A stretch of DNA of 64,000 bases from Hirundichthys speculiger (GCA_018398805.1 JAGFBZ010001254.1:1426001-1490000); one strand, 5' to 3'; shown: positions 27,460-37,580, counted from the first letter of the stretch. The notes: generated from the letters alone by a model not told the origin. Numbers and translations: made by a program.

Positions 27460-27862
27460 TTAAAGGTGGGGTGGGTGTTGTTTTTTTGCAACACTTTTTA
27501 CAATATTGCCTGAAAACCTTTTCACATTTCCATTGCACCCACTGAAATAAAATGTTTGCAAAAAAAACTAAACATTTTGGTCCAGTCTAGAAGGTATAAT
27601 CAGAGAAAAACTCTGACCAATCAAAAAAGTGATCATCACTATTTTGATTGGCTGCCTAATACGTCCATCAAATATCACCCCTCCCTCCCTCCCTCCCTAT
27701 GGTTCATGCAGTCGTGAATCATGTGAAGGCGTGGTTTCGAGGGGTGAGCTGAAGAGGAGGAGGCGGAGCCTTTGGGAGGAGGGAGGGAGTGTATATTTTC
27801 AAAATCTCACTTGAGTTGGATTGCTGGAACCGTTTTTCAAACAACACCTACTCCACCTTTAA
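27460..27862. mobile_element. TTAA-flanked (piggyBac-type) miniature element, 395 bp
   Basis: TTAA lies at 27460-27463 and at 27859-27862. The enclosed 395 bp begin AGGTGGGGTGGGTGTTGTTT and end with its near-perfect reverse complement (AGGTGGAGTAGGTGTTGTTT when inverted; 18 of 20 positions agree). TTAA target duplications are the hallmark of piggyBac elements. The interior holds a CCCT-repeat near 27681-27700 and a GA-rich segment near 27748-27790, with no transposase sequence, so it is non-autonomous. A decayed piggyBac transposase lies about 30 kb away (57.9-58.7 kb), but kinship between the two is not shown. Confidence 0.82.
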
Positions 27863-28139
27863 CTTTACACATTTAACTTTGAAATGACCAGTGGGTTTTC
27901 TTACTCTGTGTGTAGTTTTGTCAAAATACAAATATACAGTAGTGATGGTAATGCTGAGACATGATAACAATACAGCAATCCATTCTCTCTTCCAAATCAT
28001 CATAAACTGATCCTGGATTAGAAGCACTGTGTGGGGATTTCCGAAGCACATGAGGAATAATCTTTGGAGATGGTTGGTTTTTTGCCAAGGTTGGGCTCAA
28101 ACATGTTGGGCTCAACGGTTAAAAAGCAAGCATGACATT
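27863..28139. other. Spacer between two mobile elements
   Basis: Non-coding DNA between the TTAA miniature element and the LINE fragment. The true left end of the LINE may lie within its last part, because the upstream boundary of the LINE could not be fixed. Confidence 0.4.
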
Positions 28140-28169
28140 TTCCAAACTGCATTTATCATTGGTGCATTT

Positions 28170-28320
28170 ATCACTGCAACGGCCTGATCACGGGGCTCTC
28201 TAAACCAGCTGTAAGACAGCTGCAGTACATCCACAACGCTGCTGCACGAGTCTTGACTAGAACCAGGAAAAATGACCATATTACTCCAGTCCTGAGGTCT
28301 CTGCACTGGCTTCCTGTCAC
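28170..28320 (+). pseudogene. LINE reverse-transcriptase C-terminal region, left part (split by insertion)
   Basis: Reading from 28184, the frame gives 45 codons with a signature seen near the end of LINE (L2/CR1/Rex-type) reverse transcriptases: LITGLSK, then LQYIHNAAARVLTRTRK, then HITPVLRSLHWLPV. The last stretch is one of the most recognisable motifs of these fish LINE proteins. The frame is open up to 28320, where a 1.5-kb hAT-like element interrupts it. The rest of the protein resumes in the same frame at 29842. The copy is 5'-truncated: no earlier reverse-transcriptase or endonuclease motifs are visible. The nucleotides just upstream (28150-28183) are probably LINE too but partly deleted. 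Confidence 0.85.
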
Positions 28321-28591
28321 CATGGGCGTGGCCACAGGGGTGGCTGGGGGTAGCACCGGCTACCATTTAAATTTGATTGGCCACCCTGCCTGGCCACCCC
28401 CACCAGAGCTGTCAATCACTTTGTTCCTCATGCATACAGTTTAATGTTTCAAACTGGAAGCTTCAGACTGTACACTCTTTACCAGTTGTTTGCCAACCGC
28501 AAATAAATACCACATGAAAAAGAAGAAGCGACTGAACACCAGTTTTCCCCACCTTTATTTTTAAATGCTACGTTCCAGTTCACACTCCATG

Positions 28592-28605
28592 TCAGTAGGT
28601 GGCGG
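28592..28605 (+). promoter_or_regulatory. CTCF-like motif 1 within the hAT element
   Basis: TCAGTAGGTGGCGG matches the CTCF core CCASYAGRKGGCRS at 13 of 14 positions (first base differs). It is the first of two similarly oriented motifs whose starts are 58 bp apart. The same bases belong to the duplicated promoter-like module. Confidence 0.35.
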
Positions 28606-28649
28606 AAATGCACCGTTGGTTCTTTCACAACTGACAAAGAATCAGCGCC

Positions 28650-28663
28650 CCAGTAAGTGGCGG
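28650..28663 (+). promoter_or_regulatory. CTCF-like motif 2 within the hAT element
   Basis: CCAGTAAGTGGCGG matches the CTCF core at 13 of 14 positions (A instead of G at the seventh). It has the same orientation as the copy at 28592-28605. Confidence 0.33.
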
Positions 28664-29410
28664 TAATGCAAAACCACAATTTCTTGCCAACCGCCATTAA
28701 AATCCATATAAGAGGAAGAAGAAGCAGTGCTCCCAGACTACGGCACAAGAGAACGCAACAATTTTGATCTTAAAGGAGAAAAAGCGGTATGTTAACAATT
28801 TTCTTTTTACAACGTGTCTCTATAATATTTCGCAAATGTTGACTTTAAAGTTGACAAGTAAGTTGTATGTAAGGAGCTAAGTTCTATAGAGTTAAGATTT
28901 AAACTACGGTAAGCTAAGCAGGCTAAATGCGAGACAGAAATGAATTTGTGCTAACAAGCTTTACAGTTAGAAATATAAAAGTTGTCTTGTTTGCACGGGT
29001 GTTTCTATGAAATATTTTGATTACTAATTTAAATAACGAGAGTCAATAACATCATGGCATGTGATATCCATCCTGTGTGTTTCAGTTTTCATGAATCATT
29101 TTTCTGACTTGAAGTGACCTAACCAAACAAAAGACATGATTTCTTCAGGGACAGACAGCAATAGGGCCAGAGTAGGATCAAGAGGAAAAGCACTCAAAAT
29201 ATTGAGAACTTTTTCACTGTAAGATAAATAAATGAATAAATAAAGAAGGTCCTTCAGAGAAAGGGACAGGATGGGACTGAAATATCCAGTATACTAGATT
29301 TCACAACCTTCCTTGAACCATCAGCTTTTTAACTTGTGCAGGATAGCTCTGGCCTTGCCTGTGAGGAGTGCCAGTTGTGAGTGCAGTTTCTCAGCACTTA
29401 AACTAATAGA

Positions 29411-29488
29411 GTTTCTGAGCAATAATTTGCTCAGAAACATAGGCATACTTAGGGCAAAGGGCAAAGTCATTGAACTTGAATGACTTTG
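29411..29488. repeat. Two consecutive perfect hairpins in the hAT interior
   Basis: The first hairpin has 12-bp arms: GTTTCTGAGCAA (29411-29422) and TTGCTCAGAAAC (29427-29438), with a 4-base loop TAAT. The second has 10-bp arms: CAAAGTCATT (29462-29471) and AATGACTTTG (29479-29488), with a 7-base loop. Both are exact. They lie about 350 bp from the right end of the element. Sub-terminal palindromes are common in hAT elements, but the role of these is unknown. Confidence 0.85.
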
Positions 29489-29841
29489 TTGAACGCTTTG
29501 CAAAAAATCAGAAAAACAGACGTATACAGCCGTCCTGGAGGTAAACATACAGAAACTCTTGTAATTCTACTTTAATGCAAGTCTTACATTGAAAGCACAT
29601 GCACAGGCAGAATGTCTCTGGCGTACAGTGAAACTGATGTATCCAAATGTCTATTTGTGTTCTAGGTTTCCCAGATTTTGGGTAAATAAATACTTTTTGT
29701 TCAAATTTTCAAGTACTGTTCATTGCAATCTAAAACTGCATTGCATTTAGATAAAATAGGATTTTTTACTGTGCCACCCATCTACAGTCTGTGTTCCTGT
29801 CTGGCAACCCCCCCAAAAAAATGTTTCTTGACACACCTCTG

Positions 29842-30380
29842 CCTGTCACTCAGAGAATAGACTTTAAAACAGCTCTACTTGTGTACAAGTCTCTTCACGG
29901 TCTAGCCCTAAAGTACATCTCTGACATGTAAGAGCCATATGAACCAACCTGGACTCTGAGAACCTCAGGTAGTGGTCTCCTGCTGGTGTTCAGAGTCAGG
30001 ACTAAACAAGGTGAAGCTGCATTTCAGTTTTATGCTCCTAAAATCTGGAACAGTCTTCAAGAAGATGTGAGACAGACCTGAACTCTGACAATGTTCAGAT
30101 CCAGACTGAAAACAGTTCTGTTTAGATGTGAATATGACAACTGAAAAGATTTTATCTGCACTCTTCATTTTTAATTTCACTTTTAATTCATTTTTAATTT
30201 AATTTATTCTTCTTTTTTAATTATTATTTTTTCATTTAATTTATGAATGATTATTTTTATGTTCATATGATTTATGGAATGATTCTGTTTGCCTTCTTGT
30301 GATTTTATGCATCTGTAAAGCATTTTGAATTGCCTTGTGTATGAATTGTACTCTACAAATAAACTTGCCTTGCCTAGCCT
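29842..30380 (+). pseudogene. LINE reverse-transcriptase C-terminus and 3' end, right part
   Basis: The frame continues from the left part: PVTQRIDFKTALLVYKSLHG, then APKIWNSLQEDVRQT, then LKTVLF, all characteristic of the last 100 residues of L2/CR1/Rex-type fish LINE proteins. Two in-frame stops (TAA at 29929-29931, TGA at 30079-30081) come before the expected terminal stop (TGA at 30142-30144), so the copy is dead. An AT-rich 3' region follows, with GTAAAGCATTTTGAATTGCC and then ACAAATAAACTTGCC, ending in a short CTTGC repeat near 30363-30380. That terminal repeat marks the 3' end of the LINE. I did not find a target-site duplication for the LINE itself. Confidence 0.82.
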
Positions 30381-30385
30381 ACTGC

Positions 30386-32444
30386 TTCCAAACTTACAAT
30401 ACACAGTGGTAATGCACTGAAGACAGATGATAAAGTGGGTTATCCAGTGCAACAAAAATTATCGTGAAGGGCTCTTGATCAACTGTCAGTTTAAAATGAG
30501 TTGTGAATGTGTTGGACATACGGAAGATGATTGTTAAAGTATTTTCAGTTCCTAGATAGGAAGATGAAAATGGTCCCCTTGGGTGATTGTGACTGCTCTC
30601 TCTTTGTTGCCTTACTTTCTAAGAAATGACAGTGCACTATATAAGCAAAAATGAAATAAGGGACATCCCATATATCCCATATCTCCCTTTTGCTCTCATG
30701 CTGCATTTTTTTTATGCACTCACTTACCCACAAATTCTTACAGAAGACATTTTTTGCCACCCCATCCCTTTCCCACCCACCATCTCCAGGATCCTAAAGT
30801 GAAAAATGGCTCGTCTTCTCTGATTACATTTGATAACAATTTTGTCAAGGCTCCTCTGGCAGGCGGCGGAGGAACAGTCCCATCAGCAGCTGTAGCTAAT
30901 TAGCTGCTATCGCTAGCTCTTTTGGCTCACCCTCTACTGCTTCCCTCTGGCCCAGTCGTTTCTAAGTATAAATTATTGGGTTGTCGAGATAAACGAGAGC
31001 TGGCATGTAAGAGAGCACAATGTAAGGGGAGATGAAAAAGGGGATCAAGGAAAGATGTATGGAGAAAAAAAAGACTGGTTTTGTGGAAATCGCTTTCTTC
31101 ATTTTGCATTGACTGCTGTCATATCAGTCTAAATCTACTCCTACCTCTGGATCAAAAGCATGTACAGTAAATGTTTGTCCAAGAAAGAGAAGCTCAATAT
31201 CCAGATATCTTTTTCACATTAGTATGATCAATTTTCTATTAGCTTCAAGGTATTAAGGTGTACATTTTAAACAAAGACATGTAAAAAAAAAGCAAAAAAC
31301 AGTATGCTGCCATCCTCCCACTAATGTTGAATAGGGACACAAGTGATGCTCTTTTCCCCTGCATTCCTACATAAATTCACAGGAACAAATACTTTGGATA
31401 ACAGCAAACCACAGCAAAAACCCTTGAGGACTTGGGATGATTTGCTTTGCACTGCTATGGTGGTGATAGTTGCTGACCATGTGGGGAAAATGCGACTCAA
31501 TTACTGTGATAAATAAAAAGTGGCCTGATGAAAACACAAGGCAATCAAGAAGAACAAAAAGTCTGGTCAAGGACAAGCAGTAAGCGATAACATGTGGGTC
31601 AACCCTATTCCCCTCTGATTAATTCCAGGTCCTCTATACTGCACAGTGGATACAGTGTCATCAGCAAGCTGTATGGTAATGGAGGTTTTACCAGGGTTGC
31701 AGGAATCTGGCCTGTAGAGGACTGTGATTGCACAGAGATTAACCTCCTCACCATTAAAGCCATTTGCTTGCTGTCATCCTTCATTCTGCTGCAGATATTG
31801 CATCTAGAAAAACTAAAGTAGTGGAAAGAGTAACAACACAATAGTAAAGCATTATAGAAAAAAAAAACAACATAAAAGGATGCATTTACGCAGACTGGTT
31901 AATTGCAAAATGCAGTTAAACCAGAACATTTCAGAATCTTTGTCTTTCTTTAATGCTATAGTTAGTAGAGAAGAACAACCTAAATGTCCTTCAGCTGATA
32001 ACTGAACAAAGTGGTCTCACATCGGCAGTCAGTGGGCAGCTCACTTAAGGCGGGGTGATAAATTTGGCTCTTCTGCAAGTGGTCCTGCAGAAGACTTCAA
32101 AAGCAATGAATCATGCTTTTATACTATGAAATCAAATGTAGAAATCAAGAGATAGAAGAAATCATGTACTTGGTCTGACCAGTTTAATCTTGTGACAAAA
32201 AACAGTTAATGAGAAATAGAGTACAAACTTGTCCTTTGCTTTTTTTCTAATTTGATCTCTCTGAAATGCATTAAGGCCATGTAGTGTCATCGATTAGCAA
32301 ACTGTGTCGTCTGCTTTGGCAGAATCCCAGTAAAACTTGCAATGATGATCTGTTTATTTACTTGAGGATAGATGAACTGTGACATAAAACTTTGAAATGA
32401 TTTGTGTTCTGAATTCACTCAGCCTAAGGTGAGAATGGAAACTA
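30386..32444. other. Non-coding stretch, no gene seen
   Basis: No exon or complete element was recognised. A motif-rich block at 30790-30930 is listed separately. The rest is AT-rich single-copy DNA. Confidence 0.5.
30790..30930. promoter_or_regulatory. Candidate conserved non-coding element with a 12-bp palindrome
   Basis: The block contains the perfect palindrome AGCTAATTAGCT (30894-30905), which holds a TAATTA homeodomain dimer site, preceded by an E-box CAGCTG (30888-30893 region). A TGATTACATTTGATAACAAT string lies near 30819-30840. No repeat or coding frame explains the block. Function is inferred from motifs. Confidence 0.25.
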
Positions 32445-32640
32445 CAGTGATCCCTTATTTCTCGCGGTTAATGGGGACCGGCGCCCACTGCGAAAATCAA
32501 AATCCACGAGCTGGAGCCGAAGCCTCCCGAGCTTCAATAATGTGTTTAAAATATGTTTAAAAATCCCAAAAAAGTAGGGAGGCACTGCAGCGAAACAAGA
32601 CAAAGGCTCAACTGTGGTCTTTCTGTTACCTTCACAGCCT
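32445..32640 (+). mobile_element. Fragment of a TA-flanked DNA transposon (one end only)
   Basis: After a TA at 32443-32444 the sequence CAGTGATCCCTTATTTCTCG, then CGGTTAATGGGGACC, resembles a terminal repeat found in many fish and other vertebrate DNA transposons (CAGTG-TCCCTC-TTT-TCGCGG type). The companion phrase AAAATCCACGAGCTGGAGCC at about 32500-32519 also fits that type. No matching right end was found, so this is a partial or decayed copy. The right limit given is approximate. Superfamily (Tc1/mariner or pogo-like) is uncertain. Confidence 0.42.
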
Positions 32641-34530
32641 CTGGTCCTCTGAACCGTAGTAAACAAACTGCTGGTATTGTGCTATTTTTGGCTCGTAATT
32701 AGCGGCTAACACGCTAACAACAACAAAAGAAAAAGTCCGTTTTTTCTGCATGGAACGAGCACTTTATTCTGGCACTGCAGGAACTTGTAATACCATGTCT
32801 TCATGTGCGTTTATATGGTTGGAAGAGGGTTTTAATTCAGTGTCTTAAACGCTTGGGGAAGAATTTAAGTCCATATTTATGCTGTATATATTGTACTCTG
32901 TAAGTATTGTATCTGTAAGTATTGTACTCTCTAAAGAAAAGTCCCCATCAACCTTGTGGTTTTTAGAAAGACATCATCTGATCCTACATGTCTCATTCCT
33001 CGTCTACTTAATTAAAGTGCCGTTTTAACTCAGAACTTAAATGTAATCCACTATGATCCCTCTGGCTACATTTTCTACAGATGTTCCTGCTACATGGATC
33101 TTTTATCAGTGGATATACAAGCACATTTTATGTCAAAACTCTTCCTACTTCTTACATGGGGAAAAGTCGTTTTAATGTAGGCATTATGTATCACACCATC
33201 TGCTCATTACCAGCTATTAAAATGAGCTCAGTGCAGTCTCAGATAAATAAATAACACAAAAGTTGCATATGTCATGTGCTGTTTAACAAAAAAAAAAAAA
33301 AAGGTTAACAGACCACTTTCATAGGAGGGAAGAGAACTTCTGAGACAGTGTCCTCTGAACAGAGAACAGAGCCACTGTAAAGAAAACTCAGTTAATATTC
33401 ATTTTTGTGGAGTTTTGCATGTTTTTCACACACATTTTTCTTAACATGTTATATCTTGTTTTTCATCTAAGGTTGTGTTTGCTACTTTTAAGATTTAATA
33501 AGGATGAAATTAACTTTTATAATTATCCTCATACTGGAATCTTAAAATTAAAAGATTTCGTAGTTTCTGTTACACTGTATATGGGTTCCAACTAGTGCTG
33601 CTGGTTGTCTAGGAAAATGTAATCAGTACAATGCACAGTGACAACATTATTTGCTACCAGAATAACATTTGCTGTATCCACACTGGCATATACAACATAG
33701 TGCAGCACAGTGCATTGTTCTTTATCTCATTGGAAATGAATGTAAAGTGCAAACTAGCTCACTGCCAGAATTCTGCTGAAGCAGATACAGTAAACATTCC
33801 CTTATAGCCATGCATTTAATGAGGCAGAAAAGAGGAATACCTCCCACGGGTTAGCTGACAGGTGTTTTCATGCTTATTTCACATGTGTCAGCAGGCATCT
33901 CGGTGTCAGAAGCACACATACAGTACGACCAGTCGCTACGGTTCTGTCAAGGTGAAAGGTAAGAGTTGTTAGGGAGAGTAACAACTCAGTTCAACCAGCT
34001 TCCTCGTGGTTTGTTCAGGAGATTAGATAAAGAAAACAAAGAAGCTTCTGGAATCCCTCAAAACCTGCTAAATAGTGTGTGATTTGCATTTTCAATCTGA
34101 TCTTTAGATTTCACAAAAGTAGACATCATAGGGAGACATGTTCTACCTCTTGTACTAAGATGAGGAAAGAACATTGGTTGATGATTATTCTTATAATTAT
34201 GTATTTATTTACTTCCTAATAAAAAGTGGATTTTGGTTGCAGATAAAACACTTATATGACTTGAATCAGTATTTGACATATTAACAATTAAATGAACATG
34301 AGATTGCCATTTCAAGTCATTTTTGTTTTACCTAATACTTCTTCTTTAACTTTGCCTCCTGAAAAAAATTGTAATTGTTTAAAATGATAAGAAAACTATC
34401 ACAAATATTGCTACTTCCTTCATTGTCTGAAGTACAAGCTATCTGTATGTGGTGAGGACCCTTCATGAAGGTCCATACCTGTTGCTGGTCAGGAAAGGAA
34501 CACAGTGCTTTCCCAGTGATGTCAACCACT
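32641..34530. other. Non-coding stretch, no gene seen
   Basis: AT-rich DNA without recognisable exon or element. A short imperfect tandem, CTGTAAGTATTGTA-type, lies at about 32897-32930, and a poly-A tract at about 33289-33302. Confidence 0.5.
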
Positions 34531-35074
34531 AAAGTGCTTTACACAAGCCACATTCAAATATCGACACCCACATTCATGCAGATCTAGAACTTTTTTACAC
34601 AGACGTATTTTTTTCTATTAAGTTTAGGCAGTGCTTTTTACCAGTCACTCACTAAATCACACACCAATGGATGAATCTGAGGCAATCTGGGGTACAGTGT
34701 CTTATCTGAGGACAGATGAGACCAGGAACTAGGAATGAGGTTGGTAGATGACTGCTCTACCTGTTCCAGACCAGGAACTAGGAATGAGGTTGGTAGACGA
34801 CCGCTCTACCTGTTCCAGACCAGGAACTAGGAATGAGGTTGGTAGACGACTGTTCTACCTGTTCCAGACCAGGAACTAGGAATGAGGTTGGTAGACGACC
34901 GCTCTACCTGTTCCAGACCAGGAACTGGGAATGAGGTTGGTAGACGACCGTTCTACCTGTTCCAGACCAGGAACTAGGAATGAGGTTGGTAGACGACCGC
35001 TCTACCTGTTCCAGACCAGGAACTAGGAATGAGGTTGGTAGACGACCGCTCTACCTGTCGAGCCACAGAAGAAT
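34531..35074 (-). mobile_element. tRNA-derived (SINE-like) dispersed repeat, minus strand, carrying an internal minisatellite
   Basis: Read on the minus strand from 35074, the head is TGGCTCGACAGGTAGAGCGG (35065 down to 35046), which resembles a tRNA D-arm/A-box. A diverged B-box-like segment lies about 35 bases on. On the plus strand the distal part includes AAAGTGCTTTACAC near 34532, GAGGCAATCTGGGGTACAGT and GTCTTATCTGAGGACA (34679-34715). I recognise this body as typical of a dispersed fish repeat. The head region has been amplified into a 49-bp tandem array (34720-35058), making the copy about 290 bp longer than a simple one. Exact ends and family name are uncertain. Confidence 0.55.
34720..35058. 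repeat. 49-bp minisatellite, 6.9 copies
   Basis: Copies start at 34720, 34769, 34818, 34867, 34916, 34965 and 35014, each exactly 49 bp apart. The unit begins GACCAGGAACTAGGAATGAGG and ends CTCTACCTGTTCCA. Copies differ at only a few positions, for example GATGACTG, GACGACCG or GACGACTG in the middle and one GGGAATG for AGGAATG. The last copy runs into CGAGCCACAG, the normal continuation of the host SINE-like element, so the array arose inside that element. There are no unique spacers, so this is not a CRISPR-like array. Confidence 0.95.
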
Positions 35075-35075
35075 C

Positions 35076-37452
35076 TGGTAGAATCCGACCTAATCGAGGT
35101 AATCCCCACCTTGTGATGTATATTATTTGCATTTCCTTCAGATATTATTTGCAGATTTGCTAACAAAAGCTGTCACCTAGCTTTTGTAATCAGCAGATGG
35201 CAATGATTTAAAAAAAATAATGCAAAAGCAGAAGCATGACAGACTAGTTAGAGAAAAAAATCAATAAAAGTTGAATGTATTGTTCTCGGTATTTTGGATA
35301 AAATGACTCATTTAGTGCTGCTTCTGTGGTTGCTCTTGGGGCATACAGTTTTGAAAACAGAAATCTATTTTGGAATCGTGTTTAATCTCAAATTCATGCA
35401 GAGAGAAAGAGGATTAAAATGAAGAATGAGCCTCAGCTCTGACAAATCCTGAATGATGTTTTAGGTGACTCACAGAGAGTTTCGGTTTTTTTTTTTTCCT
35501 CCCACAGAGCCAAAGGTGCATCGCCACACCTGATTTTGAAATCTTGTGACAGACAAACTATGCTTCCAATAATTTTTTCATAAATCAAACAAATAATGGT
35601 GTTCACCTTCATGGCATCTTTAACTGAGAAGAGGTGGATTGTGGATGCTGTGGGGAGCACGGGATGACGCAACCCATTAGGTGTAAACTTATTCAAATCA
35701 ATAACCTCTGTCTTGTTCTGAGAATCCACCTCCTTACCTTGAGTTTCAGAGCTGTCAGGCAATGACACTTCTATTTGTTTACCTTGTCACTTTCAAGCCC
35801 TCCGGGATAATGCATTATGTGCTTTAGTCAAGTTGCACCGTGCCGCGCCCAGGCACGACTGAGTTTCCCTCCAGATTCCTCCGATGACCCGTGCTCACGT
35901 TACACCTGCCCGTTTCCTAAAACATGATTGCTGGTTGCACATGCGTCACCATGTTGTTACATTAAGCACGTGCAGGTTACCTGTGCGGTCTAAGAGAATC
36001 AGCGCAATGTAAAACAGCACAGAAAAATATGATGGCAGCGCTGCAGTCTTTAAGGCTTTTTTTCAGTATTTCTGGTCAGAGAGCCCTCATTCATTCTTGA
36101 ATTTTTGGATTATGCTGCAATGTAGCCGAATGATTGTCTCGAGACCGTATTGCATCTACATATCATTCATACGTCGCTACCCAAGCACAGCACACCTATT
36201 CCAATTCCCCAGAGCACAGAATGGAGCACTCACTCTAATCAAATACCCAGAGGTCAATCATGCTTGGGCTTGGTAGGGAGAGCATAGAGGGACTCTTATT
36301 CTATATTTGACAGAGTAACAAATACTTAAAAGAAAACCATTTCACTCTGGGATAACTGAATAAGTCACTGATGGTTATTTCATCATAAAAGTGATTTTCA
36401 GCTTCAATCTTAAATTATAGGAGAGGGTATGTCTAAAAGGAGTTACATAATGTTTAAGATCATAGTAACGTTATGCTTATGGGTGTTTCAAATGTGGGAA
36501 TATACTCTCAATGACGGAGGTCATGACAGTGTGACTGTGGTTGTATCATTGTAGAGTAACTGGGACATGACCACATGCACTAAAGCCTGAGATACTCACC
36601 TCTGCAGGACCTTTCATTTGCATAAATAAACTATGTCAGATGCTTAGCGGGAGCTGAGAAGGAGGAGCTGAGCCCAAAAAAAGAAAGGAGAAAAAAAGCT
36701 TCATGACATTTAGACAAACAAATTTGTTTTTATTTTTGCACAAAATAAATAAATAAAAAGAAAAGAGGACACCCAGCTGCGCTCAGATCTTGAAAAGTGG
36801 TTAAAGTACAAAGAACAGAGAAAAGAAAGGAAACATGAAATCAGACTGGGTCGTGACTGATTGTTTTTGAGTAATAGCTCCACACAGTGTGTTAGATCTT
36901 CCGGGCCCGCTGCACTGCATCTGTCCAAAGACAAAGCTAATCGCGGAAGACGGCGATGTGAGGGATTGCGGTGCATGGGTCCACCGCGGGGCAGAGAGGC
37001 TCACGCTGGGTGTGATGTTTTTGTGGGTAAATGCGTGTGTGTTGCTCATGAGCTCAGTGTGGGGGTCATAACTTACACATCAGAGAGGCTTACCTCAAAT
37101 TCTACAACTCGTACATGTGGCATGTTTTTGTTTCTTTCCTCCCCCTTCCCTTTCTTCTTTTATTTCACGTATTGATTTAATTCTGCTTGCATTGGATATG
37201 AGAGTGTGCAAGGGTGTTTGTTACTGAGATCATCCTAAAACTGTTATTGCTTTGCAATGTGTAAAATACACTTTTTGCCAATTTTCTCTGACTGACTATT
37301 TACAAGGCAAACAACATAATTCATCCCCTACAGTTGCTGTTATTGCTCTAGTTTAATTTTATTCCAAAGGAAGTGAACCACACTGTCTCATCTTTGTATA
37401 CAACTTGTAGACATCTGTTACTCAGATTGTGAGCATGAGCATACCAATGAGG
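35076..37452. other. Non-coding stretch, no gene seen
   Basis: No exon or mobile element was recognised. The block around 35780-36020 is less AT-rich, with several CACG and GCGC strings, but lacks an open frame. A T-rich tract lies near 35488-35499. Confidence 0.5.
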
Positions 37453-37580
37453 ACTTCATTGCATCATCTTTTTTTTTTTTCCTCCAGATTTTCAGCTACC
37501 AGGAGATTGAGGTTCATTTCTCATTTCCACTTTATAAATTATAGGGAGGACTTGAGATAAAGACAAAGGATAATCCAATC
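37453..37580 (+). repeat. Diverged duplicated block, copy A
   Basis: This block begins ACTTCATTGCATCATC and includes TCAGCTACC, GGAGATTGA, CTCATTTCCACTTTATA, GAGGACTTG and TAAAGACAA in order. The same series recurs at 39934-40061 with roughly 85% identity by eye and a T-tract of different length. No terminal inverted repeat or target duplication was seen around either copy. Confidence 0.8.

Larger units (their letters stand above)
28489..28792 (+). promoter_or_regulatory. Promoter-like module inside the hAT element, with duplicated motifs
   Basis: Two motif types occur twice. TTGCCAACCGC followed by an A-rich stretch ending AAGAAGAAGC is seen at about 28490-28528 and 28684-28724. A GTRGGTGGCGG-type motif is seen at 28592-28605 and 28650-28663. 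After the second set come a TATA-like CATATAAG (about 28705), GA-rich sequence, and at 28787 a GCG|GTATGT string that fits a splice donor. This layout suggests the promoter and first exon of the parental transposon. I recall similar GTGGCGG/GCCAACCGCC/AAGAAGAAG strings as recurrent in fish genomes but cannot name the family. Promoter activity is inferred. Confidence 0.4.
28313..29849. mobile_element. hAT-like element (1,521 bp) inserted in the LINE, 8-bp target duplication
   Basis: The 8-bp direct repeat CCTGTCAC lies at 28313-28320 and 29842-29849. The element between (28321-29841) starts CATGGGCGTGGCCA and ends, when inverted, CAGAGGTGTGTCAA, so the termini are related imperfect inverted repeats of hAT type. 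Removing the element and one target copy restores the LINE reading frame exactly, which confirms the boundaries. Inside lie a promoter-like module (28489-28792) and two perfect hairpins (29411-29438 and 29462-29488). No long open frame and no clear transposase domain were found. It is either an internally deleted or a heavily decayed copy. Confidence 0.8.

Noticed and set aside
34720..35058. CRISPR-like array
   Set aside because: Units abut with no unique spacers and form a simple 49-bp tandem repeat inside a SINE-like element in eukaryotic DNA.
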